The position numbers and the translations under genes are program-made. The notes beneath the pieces were generated by a model that saw nothing but the letters and a program-made list of their open reading frames with translations, ran no database searches and had not been told where the DNA came from. Below, in pieces: positions 10,586 through 22,186 of a stretch of DNA of 64,000 bases (within the stretch, counting starts at the first letter, position 1; the number at the start of each line of letters is the position of its first letter). The stretch comes from Lojkania enalia (lineage: Eukaryota; Ascomycota; Dothideomycetes; Pleosporales). Where the stretch lies: positions 354,363 through 418,362 of the forward strand of contig ML986598.1 of NCBI GenBank assembly GCA_010094045.1, written 5' to 3'.

Positions 10586-11510
10586 CTACCAAGGATTGAT
10601 ACGATTAATGGTCATGTCAAAAAACTTGCCGGAGTGTTCTGCTTTCGTTGCATTATCAATCTGAATTTATTGAATCAGCAGCATGATTCTCCTGTACACA
10701 TTTGGAATCACTTACAATCTGCGCTGTATTCGCCCTGAATTCTGCTAGCGTCACTGGCGCTTTTTCCAATCCAGCGGCCCTCGCTCCCATATTTCCCATA
10801 TCGGTTTGCACCAACCTTCCCTAGATATTTAGCTTCTAACAACTTTCAAGATGGGAATCGTATGTGATGTGTAATGAGCCCCATAGTAGAGATAAAACTA
10901 AATAATGTGTCAAAGAAAAGTAGGGCTATCCAACTTACCCAGGATTAATTATCAAGGTAGTAAGAAAGGAGTTCTCCATCCCCATCTTCTTCACAAGAAA
11001 ATTTACCATAGCTTTCACAGACCCATGGCTCGCTAATGGACGTGGATATTTCTCCATCTCTGCCAAGCTTGCACCCGCACCACTAATGAACCCAAACTTC
11101 GGTCCTCCCTCAGTCTTCGACGCTCGAAGAAGTGGCAAAGTAGCCTTATACAGCAGCAATACCGAGATACCGTTGATCATAAGCACTTCTTCGAATTCTT
11201 CGAGCGGCATGTCTTCGATGGTGTTGAATTTTGCGATTCCAGCGGCTGAGATCACAACATCGAGACTTTCGATCCCCTGTCTTTTTACCTCCTCGACCGC
11301 TTCGAAAGGGTCTGCTTTAGATGCTGAGTCGATTTTCACCAGTATGACTCGAGTATTTTCCCCTTTCGGGACGCTAAGAAGGCCTTGAGCACTCTCAAGA
11401 TTGCGGACTGCGGCAATAAGAGTATTGTCTGGTTGAGAGACATAATGGTCGAACAAGGCTCGTCCAAGCCCTCGATTAGCACCGGTAATCAGGTATATTT
11501 TCCCAGGCAT
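10586..11510 (-). CDS. Short-chain dehydrogenase/reductase (three exons, altered catalytic Tyr)
   Basis: Exons are 11510-10939, 10815-10716 and 10660-10586, joined by GT-AG introns of 123 and 55 bases; the product has 248 residues. The first exon alone would stop at INPG. The added exons supply the usual SDR tail (QTDMGNMGARAAG, then HSGKFFDMTINRINPW). The nucleotide-binding motif is TGANRGLG (residues 8-15) and the NNAG-like motif is SAAG. Family members resembling fungal norsolorinic-acid ketoreductase reduce carbonyls with NAD(P)H. Oddly, the YxxxK catalytic site reads HGSVK, with His in place of Tyr, so activity may be lost or changed. No secondary-metabolite cluster surrounds it; the substrate is unknown. 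Confidence 0.85.
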
Positions 11511-12738
11511 AATAATTGCTAGAAGACAATTTATAGATTAAATGAAAAGCTTCAAATAAAACTAGATATGCACAAATGAAGAAATCTACGGGAAGCTCAG
11601 AACACTTATTATATGCCTTGGACGACGACAATATAGGGGAAAACTGAATAATCGTGGTATCAATTAGGGTTAGGAGAACGGAATATACCCGCGTGGTTAC
11701 TAAATGCAGAGACCCTAGTTTTGCGCTGGGAATGTCAGAATAGAATCCCTCGGACAACCGGTTCGTCCGATGACTGCGCTAACTGAAAACGGGTATCGTA
11801 AACGCCAAGTTTACGTCCATCCCATCTGATAACGCCATTTCCAAGTCCCAGATTCACTTTATTGAATCATATATTTCTCGGAACAAAATGACAATGTTAT
11901 GGCTAGACAAGGCTATCTATACACATGCATTTCTTTCGAAGTTCGTGAAAATATCCAGATATCATCAAACATGTAATCATTCAAATTTTGCGACCTACAT
12001 ATAATTTTTCTTTTGGGTAACACAATTTTGTACAGAGACTGTTCATTGAACTAGGATTGATTGGTTAATCTACATATTCATTTTAATGTTGAGGATTTCG
12101 AAGGAGCTTTAGAGACTACGTACACTAAGACTACAGATTTAGCAATTTCATTGGTGGAGTCGCAGTGCCTATTTTCAAGTTTAGGGGAAAACGTGGAATC
12201 CACGTGCGCCCGACCCACATACGACTTCTTCAGAATAGCTTTCAGCGATTGCAACATAATTAAACGTCGAGAATATAATTCACATGGCCAGGAAAATATT
12301 GCATTACAAATTGTAGTACCCTTTAGCGCCCACATTATTAAGGCATTTTTGTATTATTCACATCCTTATCCCTCCTAGGTGCCACTCCGCTGGCAGTGGA
12401 CCTGCTTTTGTAGCGCTAAAGAATAGTCTCAAGGTATAGTACTTGAGGAAATATTCTTTCATCTAACACCACGTGAATCGGATTTAACTACGCTATCCAA
12501 AATAGCTTAGGTGAAACACTCAAGGGGCCAATATTCGCATTTCTCGTATTCATAGCCTTGTCCGTGGACGACTAGAAATTATCTTCGTACTTATCAGCCG
12601 CTGGATTTCCTATTCAAATTTTCTTAACATTAGGACTTATCCCTTCATTTTTCTTCGACGTTTATTGCTAAGAACTAGAAATTCTGGTATTGAAATATAC
12701 TTCGCGCCTGCCGCATGTTTGAATTCTGTATGCAATAA
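11511..12738. other. Intergenic stretch between divergent genes
   Basis: About 1.2 kb between the dehydrogenase (minus) and HET (plus) starts, presumably holding both promoters. A 105-codon frame at 12061-12378 has no domain and is not called a gene. No repeats were recognised. Confidence 0.5.
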
Positions 12739-15301
12739 ATGGATGGGGTTCAGAAAGAGCTTGGAGCAGTGCAAAATCGTCTTTGGGTGATCGAGAAGAA
12801 GCTAGATCTACTGCTACGATGTATGGGCATAACGGATTTGGCAGCCTTCGGCATCAACGATATCCCCGCCAACGGCGATGAAAAACGAGAGGGGTTTCAA
12901 TCTAAGAGTATTCCTAGCGAAATAGCAGCAACTCTGGAATCCCTGCAGCCAGATCAAATCGAGGAAAGGAAGAAAGAGGAAGAACATGAAGCTTTATTCA
13001 CCTACCAACCCCTCGACCCCTTAAAATCCGAAATCCGCATCCTAACTCTCCGGTACTCTCCCAACTTCTCTGATCCCCTTGTCGCCGACCTCGTTGTTGG
13101 AAGTCTTGACGGCGCTCAAGTACATCCGAACATATGGACTTACACCGCACTATCTTACACTTGGGGCCCACCAGTTTTTGACGGATCTATTACCCTCAAC
13201 GGGCGCCTATTCCCCATTACGAAGAATCTGGAGATCGCACTGCGATATATGCGCAAATCTAATTCAGACTATTCACATGCGAGCTTCAGGCGCCTAGGGG
13301 ACACAGCTTGGTGGATTGATCAGATATGGTAAGGAAGACGCTATCTCTCCATCCCATAAGAACATTCAATATCTCCCCCCACAATCCGGACAATGATGAT
13401 ATTGTAACGACATTACATTTCTCATTTGGGAAGTGTGGATGGTATACGATACCGGATCAGAAAGATCCTAGTTTCAAAGAGATCTCTCCAAAAGCCTACC
13501 CTAGTCCTCAAATTATATATTCCGCTAATGATCCCCCAAGCATCAACCAACAAGACATCGAAGAGCGCAGCTCCCAAGTATCCCTCATGCGCCGCATCTA
13601 CAAACGTGCCACTAGCGTCTCCGTCTGGCTCGGGGAATCTAGCCCTGACTCCTCCCGCGCCATCGACCTTTTAACCGCTATCGGTCGCCCGCCTATCAAT
13701 GCGCCTGGCGAGAAAAAGATTGTCTACCCCGAATTCAGCGCCGAGGATGTCTGTAAGAATTGGCGGGCGTTGAAGAACTTGTTGGAGAGACCTTGGTGGG
13801 AAAGAGTGTGGATTCGGCAGGAGGTCGCATTGTCGAATAGCGTGAAGTTGTGGGTTGGGGAGCGGTGCTGTGAGATGGAGCTTCTGGCGCCGACGCTCGG
13901 TGTGATTAATTACTTGCAGAATATGGGGATTGAGGTTCCGGTTCAAGATGGAGTTGACGATGCAGATGATGACAAGACGGTAGAGGGCGAAATTGGGGGT
14001 TTGAAACTTCCTTGGGATTACCATGGCCAACAGCTTCAGAGCCTACGCGGTATGACAAGTGGAGGGTTTGCCTGGGTTGAACTTGAGAACTTACTACCTG
14101 CCGGTACGTCAAGATCTAATGCTCATATCATCTACAAAGGCGATAATAGACTATAGAAGTTGCTAACTCTTGTATTCGTCCAGTCCGCGGCTGTAAAGCC
14201 ACCAACCCCCTCGACACTGTATTCTCCATCCTGGGCCTTTGCGATCCAGACCAATACCCGCTGATTCCTGACTACCACTCCTCTCTACCTAGCACCCTGC
14301 TTAGCGCCACACGCACCATCCTAACAACCACAAACCCCAACTCCAACGCCGAAGACATTCTCGACATCCTTAGCTGCTGCCAAAACGCCGACCGCCGCCA
14401 CGGGCTCCCGAGCTGGGTACCGAATCTGCTCGACGACTGGAAGAGCATGCCCTTCGGGACCAAGGAAGCCAAATACGATCATCGGAATCGGAGTCTCCGC
14501 GTTACGAACCTAGAGCCGGATCTTAGCATCGAGGGAGAATGCCTGCTAATCCGCGGCGGCCACATCGACCAAGTCAGCCAACTATGCGATATTCCGGTTC
14601 CTCGCTCCGCCTCGGTCTCAGAGCTAGAAGAGATCTACAGATCCTGGCGCCGATTCGTGCAGGCCAAGGGATCGCAACTCTCCATAGACGAATACGACGG
14701 GTACACCGATCGCCGCAACGAGAAGGAGGTTTCCAGGCTGTGGACTCGCTTCCTCACCGTTCACTATGACGAAGCAAAGGACCTCGAGACGCCCTACGGC
14801 GAGGACCCGCCCTCCGACGACGACAAACTGTTCTATGACACTGACCTGCTTTATGACACCGACCCGCCCGAGCCCAACCTGCAACCCATCACCCTCACAA
14901 CCCAGGCCCTTGTGGACGCAGAGCGTGATCTCATGTTCCGCACAAAATCGCAGATAAACCTGCGCCTCTCCTTCTGCCACCTTCTCCCCTCCTCAGCCTC
15001 CCTACGTCTACACCCCAACCACCGCATCCACGCCGGCCTCCGCCTCAACGGCCCAGGCCGCAGGCTCTGCATCACAAAGCGCGGCTTCATTGCGCTGGTT
15101 CCTGCTAATTCCGTGGTCGGAGACTCTCTCGCGGTGCTCCAGGGTGCGTCCTTCGCGTATGTGCTACGGAAGCAAGATGGGGGCGAGGAAGGGAATTTGT
15201 TGGTTGGCGAGGCTTTTGTTCCGCGGTGGGCATATGGGATGGGGGAGGATTTAGCAATGGAGTGGGGAAAAGGGATCGATGAGGTGATTCGGATATATTG
15301 A
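12739..15301 (+). CDS. HET-domain (heterokaryon incompatibility) protein, three exons
   Basis: Exons are 12739-13328, 13541-14103 and 14184-15301 (introns of 212 and 80 bases, GT-AG), giving 756 residues. The first splice creates WWIDQI|CINQQDIEER, the core of the HET domain; the second gives RGCKATNPLDTVFSILGL, the usual end of the domain region. The domain starts near residue 132 (YTALSYTWGP) and includes SVWLGE and RPWWERVWIRQEV. The first 30 residues are leucine-rich and may form a coiled coil. HET domains are TIR-related and trigger cell death in vegetative incompatibility; the trigger of this one is unknown. The C-terminal 350 residues match the variable half of such proteins and no named domain. 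It is convergent with the oxysterol-binding protein gene. Confidence 0.9.
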
Positions 15302-15558
15302 TTGATACAATTCTTGAGCCCAAGACCCATACACATGTGATGAGTATGATGAACAATAGTGAGGATGAAGAAACATGTACTCGTTTAGTTTGAAAGAATA
15401 ACAAGGCGCCGAACCAGAACCCAGTATATCTGACATCATGCCACTAGACCCTCATACCCTTTTAATTGTAGAAAAAAAGTAATAATGATTCTGGTCCTCT
15501 TCAAAGTTCCTATTTCAAGGCAGCCTTAAAATAAGTGGTGATAATTCTGGCCACCTCT

Positions 15559-18500
15559 TCAAAAGATTTCTTCCAAACCTTGGTCTCTCCAGGACACTCC
15601 ATTTTCTGCAACATCGTGTCTTATCTTCCAATACTCATGATTAAATACCCAATATTCTTCGCTCGTGATCTCACACTTCGCCTTCGAGAACCACCTAGGT
15701 ACGAATTCCTCACCTTTCGCCTCCCTCTGTCTTCTTCTCTTCCTCTGTTGATCCTCTAGTCGCAGCTTCTCTGTTGCGGCAAAATCATATTCACCAACTT
15801 CCATAGCACGTTGATCTGGCCGTAAGCGCGTATCTGTAGGAGCAACATACGGACGAAGCGAGTCAGGTATCGCGTTCAGTGTGACAACGAAAGGAGTAAG
15901 GTTAAATGGGATACCGGTTGGTCGCTGGTGAACTTGCCAAACAAGGAATGCCTTATTGTCATCATGTCTGATGTGATTGGAGCCTCCCTTATCAATGTCT
16001 GCGTCTTCAAATCCAGGGGTCAGTCGCGCGTAAATTTTATCGTTCCAGCGACCCCCAATGGACCAGCGAACGCGCCCATTTGCATCAAGGACTTTCCCAA
16101 TGACTTGGTACGCCGACGATGCTTTCCAGCCACGGGCCTTGAAGTCAAGCTGGCACACCTCGCCAGTAGTCCAATTCTTGATTTCCATCGGGCCGTAGTT
16201 GTCGACTGTGGGGTTGCCGGTGATGATACCAATCACGGAGGAGGTGACCTTTTTCCATGTATAGAGTTCTTCTTGGGCGCCGGTTGCCGTTGGGCGCAGA
16301 CGTAAGAACCAAGTACCTAGTGGATTGATGTCGAAGGACTTGCCGTAGAATCTAGAGTTTACTGCAGATTCTCCCTGAGAGATGTTAGAGTAAAACCTAA
16401 AATGGACGGTCGGATTAGGAGACTTACCCAATAATCCCAGTTCTTCGACTCGGCATATGCGGCACCAATTGGGGGATGGTGACTGACCTGCTCAATGAAG
16501 AATCGGTATCCCTTGTCTGGACGGGCATATTCGTATGTTTCGCCGAGAAGTGGGTTGAAAGGCTTCGCTACGCGTCCGATAGTAGATGCATACTCTGAAG
16601 CGGCAAATGCGGCAACGTAAAGCAGTCGTTCAGTGGAATCGGCTCGCGTTACTGCAGTATCGAGAAGGTCGGTATACTCCATATCCTCAGCCACACGTTG
16701 GAGAAGAGATGTGGGCTCGTTGAAGGTGACAGGTAGGGTCATCTTCGTCATGTCTTTACCGATCATTGACTTTAGAATAGCCTGGACAAATATTAGCAAT
16801 GCACTAGCTCTGAAGGTCTTGAGGCAGACTTACCCAAAGCGAAAGTTTCGGCCTATTATCTTCGTCCATTGCCAGTTTCTTTCGCGGACCATCTTCGTAG
16901 CCCCTAAAGCCTTTGGCAATTTCTGCATATTTGCTGTCCAAAAGGTCCTCCGCTGACGGGGGTAGCTCTTCAGCTTTGAGGCCAGCAACAGCCTCTGGCA
17001 TCTCGACAACCTCAACTTCACCAGCGCCAACAGCATCGAAAAACTCCTCGTCGTCTTCCGATTCGGACTCTGATATATCGGCGGCAATGTTTGCGAAGGT
17101 AGATTTCCTGCGCAGCGCCTGCGAAGAGAAACTGGCTTTGGGCCTTAGTGCTTGTGATTCCGGTGCAAGGTGCTGCGTTTCTTCCGCTTCCGCGAACTCT
17201 TCGTCATCACCAACCTGCGCTGTCTCTTGCCCAGTCATTTCAAATTCCTCTAATGCCTCTCGCAGCGCACGTTTGGTTTTCCTTCGTTTCAGCTCCGATT
17301 CCCCGATGCGATTTTCGAGTTCTTCCTGCTCTTTTGCGACCCTTGCCATACTCTCTTCCCACATCCGGCGGACGTTTGCTTCCCGATCTAATCGATATTG
17401 CCAGTAAGCATCACGATCCCTCGATATGCGTAAAAGATCCCCAATGAGACCTTTCAAGTTTCCAACTGCAGATTCGTACGAGGTTAGAGCCTGTACCATT
17501 AGTGGATCGGATATTTGTAGCGTCGGGTTCTTCCCCCTCTCTGATTGAAGGGCAGATGAGACCTGGGCCAGGAGATCGAGTTGAATCTTCGCGGATTGTG
17601 CGGCAATGTTAAATGCATCCTTGTTTTGAGGGCGCACTTCATGGCTACTGCCGTCATCGCCGTAATCCTCATCATCATCAACATCGCCCTCTACAGTCGC
17701 GGTTCCGATATTGCTAACCATCTTGGCGAGATCGTTCCCGGCGACGCTAGCCTCATAGTTGCTTTCTGGCTCTTCGATAGCACTGGTCCCAGAACCAGAA
17801 ACAGCGTCTTGGCTCGTCAACGGGACGCCGAGGGAAGTTGATGGAACCAGGTTCTTAGTACTAGTTACCTTGGAGCTGGTTAAGCTAAGCGAATCCGTTT
17901 CTCTCGAGGGTCTTTTCTCAATCTGGTCCATTTTTGCCTGTTTCAGGGCTTCCTGATCTCGTGTGGCTCGCTTTTCTTCTTCTCGTGCTTCGTCTTTGGC
18001 CCACTGAATGGCATTGTTGAGCGCCCAAAACCACCGTTTGGCCTCGACTTGATGGTTCGCCTTCAAGTGGTATTTCACGGAGGACTTGCCCTGGATCTCG
18101 AACCGCTGTTTGTCCTGGGGGTCCATGTATAGTTTCGCGATCCTCATGTTGATCGCCCCACGACAAGCAGAGCCTGTGTCGTCTACAGCACATCAGAGGT
18201 GTTGAAAAGAGTTCGGGGTTTTATACGTACCTTGGTGTTTGTAATAACTAAGCACGCCATCCTCAAGGACGAACCATCGTAACTTGTATCCGCCAGTGTA
18301 ATTGGTCCATTTCTTGAGATAGCCTTTCATCTCTCGCGCCTCTTTTGCGCCTAGCCCGCTATCGCCTAGACCAACTCCAGCCGGTGATCCAGAGCCTGCC
18401 AGAATGGTCTTCTCTTGAATGCCCCTCTGGGCGGCAGCAGCGGCAGGAGATCGCTTTAGGATAGCTCGGGTGCGATCATCTTTAGTGTAGTCCTGGGGCA

Positions 18501-19530
18501 GCTTACCCTTTCGATCCCGGCGGAACGGATCTGCCCCATTAAGCAGAAGCATCTGGATCAACTTAACATCTCTTCGTTTGGCAGCTTCGTGTAGTAGTGT
18601 GCCTCCATACTCGACAACCATTGGATCGGTCGTCAGTTCTCCTCCATTGACATCCAATGTACTCTTTATCCTAGGATCTTGCAACAACTTCTCTAGTGTC
18701 GCTAGGCCTCCCTCGGCCACTAACTGTTGTATCTTCTTTACGTTGGTATCAATGAATATCGACCGCGCAAGCTGCAGCTGCTGGAATATCTCGGGGGTCC
18801 GAGCAAGGTCCAGCGCAGTCTGGCCATGGTAATTGGTGATGGAGTCGTTGATGTCAGACTGGTCGAGAAGCATGCGCACCACTGGAGCGCGTCCGAGAGT
18901 TGCTGCTAGGTGGAGAGGGGTGTTTCCGTCTCGATCTTGACCGTTGATATTTATGGCAGAGTCTGGCTTAGCGGTAGCATTTGATAGCACGAATTCGATT
19001 ACCGGGAGCTCCGCACATTGAATGGCGAGGTGCAATATCGAGGTGCCTTCTGGCTTTCCGCCGCCAAGCGGCAACGAGGAGCTGCTCTGGTCTGCCTCTA
19101 CTGGTGCCGACTGGTCCCGTATGGCCTTTGAGATGGCAGCAGTGTCTCCGTTGCGAAGCGACTCGAAGACGCGAAAAAGTCTGACCGATTGTTCTATAGA
19201 GCTACCCTTAGGGGTGGGGGAGACGGGCGAGGCGTAGCTGGGCGAAGAAGGCGCAAGGCCGTCCGGCGGCACGCTGAGGTTGGACATACTGGCGGACAGA
19301 TGCGGGCGATGCTTCGTCGAGGCACTGCGATGGTGGCCGTGGTGCTGGTGGTGGTGGTGATGCGACGACGAGCTGACGGACGTGGCTGATGAGGGCGGGA
19401 CGCTGTTTTCGGAGTTGAGGTCGGTGACGTCGTTTTTTGAGGAGACTCGATTCAGGAGATTCTTGACGCTGCTGGACTTGGACCGCTTATGCCTGCAGCA
19501 CACGATTAGCTCCCATGTGACAGATCGCAA
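15559..19530 (-). CDS. Oxysterol-binding protein, Osh1/Osh2 type (ankyrin-PH-FFAT-ORD)
   Basis: Exons are 19530-18231, 18182-16834, 16781-16428 and 16374-15559 (introns 48, 52 and 53 bases), giving 1272 residues. Domains in order: basic Ser-rich N-terminus, ankyrin repeats (about 130-350), PH domain (about 400-500; MKGYLKKW, completed by the first splice as [15 protein letters not shown]), coiled coil, an FFAT-like site EEFFDAVG near residue 812 in an acidic stretch, and the sterol/PI4P transfer domain (about 860-1270) with NPLLGETYE and the signature EQVSHHPP (980-987). Such proteins exchange lipids at ER contact sites, with FFAT binding VAP. Position seven of the FFAT core is Gly rather than Glu. 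The start is uncertain: an acceptor-like CAG precedes 19492, so a 5' exon may be missing. Confidence 0.92.
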
Positions 19531-20545
19531 TTTCTTTTCCCAACAGAGCGGAAAATATGGAGGGCAGACAGGCTAGTTGGCAGCGTCGCCTACGATCTAA
19601 GTGTGCCAGAGCAGCCCCCGCGTTAGATTAGCTGCGTCTGATTGGCCTTTGTGCTCAGATCTTGGATCCCCTCGACGGGACAAGGCAATTGGCGAAGTGC
19701 TCGAGTCGAACTGACATGTCTGCCCTCTGGAGCCGTGGTACTGCGGACTCGACAGCGGGTGTTGTGGCCCGTTGGCAGGAGTCTTGGATCGAGGGACTAC
19801 TCACCCTTCCATTTCGTGATTGGGCGAGCGCCCAGGTCGCTAGCCTAAGAGGAGGTGGATAAATATGTGGATTGCCAAAAAGCGACGGGATATCTAATGG
19901 GAGGAGCTAGCTATAGGGAAGGAAGAGAGGAGATAAAACAAACGCGGGCTGCACTTATGCGCCCGAAAGCGTTTTGTGATGCGCGGAGAGACAGTAGAGC
20001 TTGACGTGCGTAGACGAGTTCGGGTGCTTCTGGTGGGGCTGAGACCACACTGCACTTGACTGGACTTACGAAGCCCAGATTCAGGGGACCAGCCAATCAA
20101 CGTCGCTGTGCTGCTTTGGCTCGCGTGAATAAGCCAACACCGCGACTGTTGACTACCCAGACATTTCCTCGGGACATGTACGCACAAGGTAAAAGAAGCA
20201 AGACATGAGCGCGATGGTCTTAGTTCTGGCCCATAATGCGAAGCTGATTCCATTGGTAGGATGCTGTTGAAGCTGCTTCCGCTTTGGGCAACTGCGCATG
20301 TGATTTTGGCATCATTGGAGTCCACGTTGAAGCATGTCCCAGCTAGAGAGAGCTGAGATTGGGGGCTTAGGCTAGCTATTCTATCTACAACTAGGTTGTG
20401 CGGTAGCCATTACATATTGCGCTCCTCATATCTTGTCTATATGAGTAGAATTACATACGCTCTGTACAGGTACACTGTCTATTCCACTGCCCGCCGCGGA
20501 ATTCCGGGTCTACCTAATCCCCATGCGCCATCTATTCCGTTTCTA
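19531..20545. other. Intergenic: promoter of oxysterol-binding gene and 3' flank of ATP12
   Basis: About 1 kb between two minus-strand genes. A 143-codon minus frame at 19894-20325 is Ser/Arg-rich without a domain and looks like chance. A small 5' exon of the oxysterol-binding gene could lie here, but I could not fix one. Confidence 0.45.
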
Positions 20546-21687
20546 CTACGAGCTGTCTCCGCCCACAAGGATGATGACGCTTCCGAGTTGCCGTCGCAGA
20601 TCCTCTTTCTCGACATCGTGCGTGTCTTCCACTTCACCCCACTGACCCGTCTGCCACCGCACTTCCTGGCTCGATGCTTCGGCTGCTTCCTCTATGCCGA
20701 AACGGGCCGCATCAGCAGTCTCCCGGGCCTGCGTAAAGGCTTCGCCCCATTCGTGGACGAGCCGCACACCCACTAGTAGGCTCTTGCTAGCAAGCACTGC
20801 ACGTTCTAGTCCCGCGAGTTCGAACGAGGGGAGGCCTGACAGCCACCCGCGCACCACGGTTTTCGTCATTTCGGGCTGTGAGACAGGCAAGATGCTGTCG
20901 GGTTCGAGGATGGGCTTAATCTCGACGCCGGGCCAGACGTGCGTCGTAAGATAGGCGATGATGGGCTTGGCCGACTTAATCTGGAGAGCTCGTAGCGAAA
21001 CGCCATCTTGGGAGGCATCGTGAATATTCTTCTCCGGGGCCCAGCACAGCAACGTGTCCGTGGCGAGGTAGCGCATCAGCATCCGGATGATGTTGTCACG
21101 CACTTCTGTCCTGCCTTCCGTGTCCGCCTTCTCGATGTCCTTTGCACGCGCAGCTAACGAAGTCATGGGTATATAGTGTGTCTTGAGGGCCTGCTGTGCG
21201 CTGACGAGTAGGTCCCATTCGAGCGCGATGGCAATGGCGAGCTGACGCTTCGAGCGAGGTAGCGTCAAGACCTCTTTTGTGGGCGTCCGAACGGGTCTAC
21301 TGTCGAGGAACACCTGCAAGCCAGCTTGACACGGTCAGCATATTCTCGGCGATGTCATTGACATGGCATGGACGTGCCTTCTGACTCCTTCACCACAACG
21401 TCCTTCCAAAAGCGCTTCGCCAGGGCGGTCTTCGGTTTTGAGGGGTTCGTTCGGATCTCCTGTGCTTGTTCGAGTAGTTCAGCCTGCTTGCGCTTCCTCG
21501 CAACTCTCTCTAGTGGATCGGAGGCTGCTGGCGTCGGCGACTCTGGCGGCGGGCCAGGCACAGAAGGGTGCGGTAGAGGTGTTGCGGGACGTGAGGCCGA
21601 CGCGTGAAGGCATCGATAAAGCGAGCGTGGCACTTTTCGAGGTGCAGGAAGTCTCAGCGATGCGAAGGCCGGTCGCAGTACTTCCAT
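20546..21687 (-). CDS. ATP12: Mitochondrial F1-ATPase assembly chaperone ATP12
   Basis: Exons are 21687-21378 and 21324-20546, giving 362 residues. The only donor that keeps frame and restores the family sequence is GC (AAG|GCACGT), with acceptor CAAG|CT. The join reads SEAGLQVFLDSRPVRTP, the conserved start of the ATP12 domain. Later blocks RSKRQLAIAIALEWD, HYIPMTSLAARA and TDTLLCWAPE are family hallmarks. The first 35 residues (MEVLRPAFASLRLPAPRK) are basic and lack acids, typical of a matrix presequence, which is why this ATG is preferred to one 26 codons upstream. In yeast Atp12 holds the alpha subunit of F1 until assembly. The gene diverges from the Zn2Cys6 gene over about 500 bases. Confidence 0.93.
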
Positions 21688-22186
21688 TGCGAATGTAGTA
21701 ACAGTGTTTCGAAGAGAAGACAAGAGATGTGAGAGCAGAGCGGATTCGCGGATCTGCAAGCGCAACTCTTGGACTGGTGTGCCGGGACCGCATGGTGGCG
21801 CCAGGTTTGATGGATCCTGGGGTCGCGCGCGCCGCCCTCCACTTTGCAGGCGTCACGACCCCCATCACGCCGTTCCCACGCCCCAGACTCCCCAGACCAG
21901 ACCCCAGACGCTGCCTGCCTAGACAACGCATCGAACATCTCGTCGAAGTCTTGCGGCCCCATAATCATCCGCATGTCTATCCGCACCGTCATCAATCTAG
22001 CCCTATCCCGTGCACCCGCGCTCTGCTCGTAGCAGCGTCCACTGCCTCTACTGCACCTCAATTTTCCTCGACCCCGCCTGGAACTATCTTGCGGCCATCC
22101 TCGTTCAGCACCCACCCACTCTTCGGTCTAGCCAAGCTATGCTGTAGGCCCGGGTCACTCCCCTCAGTACGACGAATCCCGTTTTC
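21688..22186. promoter_or_regulatory. Divergent intergenic region ATP12 / Zn2Cys6 gene
   Basis: 499 bases separate the two starts, so both promoters and leaders must lie here. Long overlapping frames exist because the sequence is GC-rich, but none shows a domain. No defined transcription-factor site is claimed. Confidence 0.5.

Noticed and set aside
12061..12378. 105-codon plus-strand frame
   Set aside because: AT-rich intergenic DNA, no motif, and an equally long frame exists on the other strand.
14851..15336. 161-codon minus-strand frame opposite the HET gene
   Set aside because: Shadow of exon 3 of the HET gene; Arg/Pro/Ser-rich with no domain.
19894..20325. 143-codon minus-strand frame between oxysterol-binding gene and ATP12
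   Set aside because: Ser/Arg-rich chance frame, overlapped by another frame of the same strand; no homologous motif recognised.
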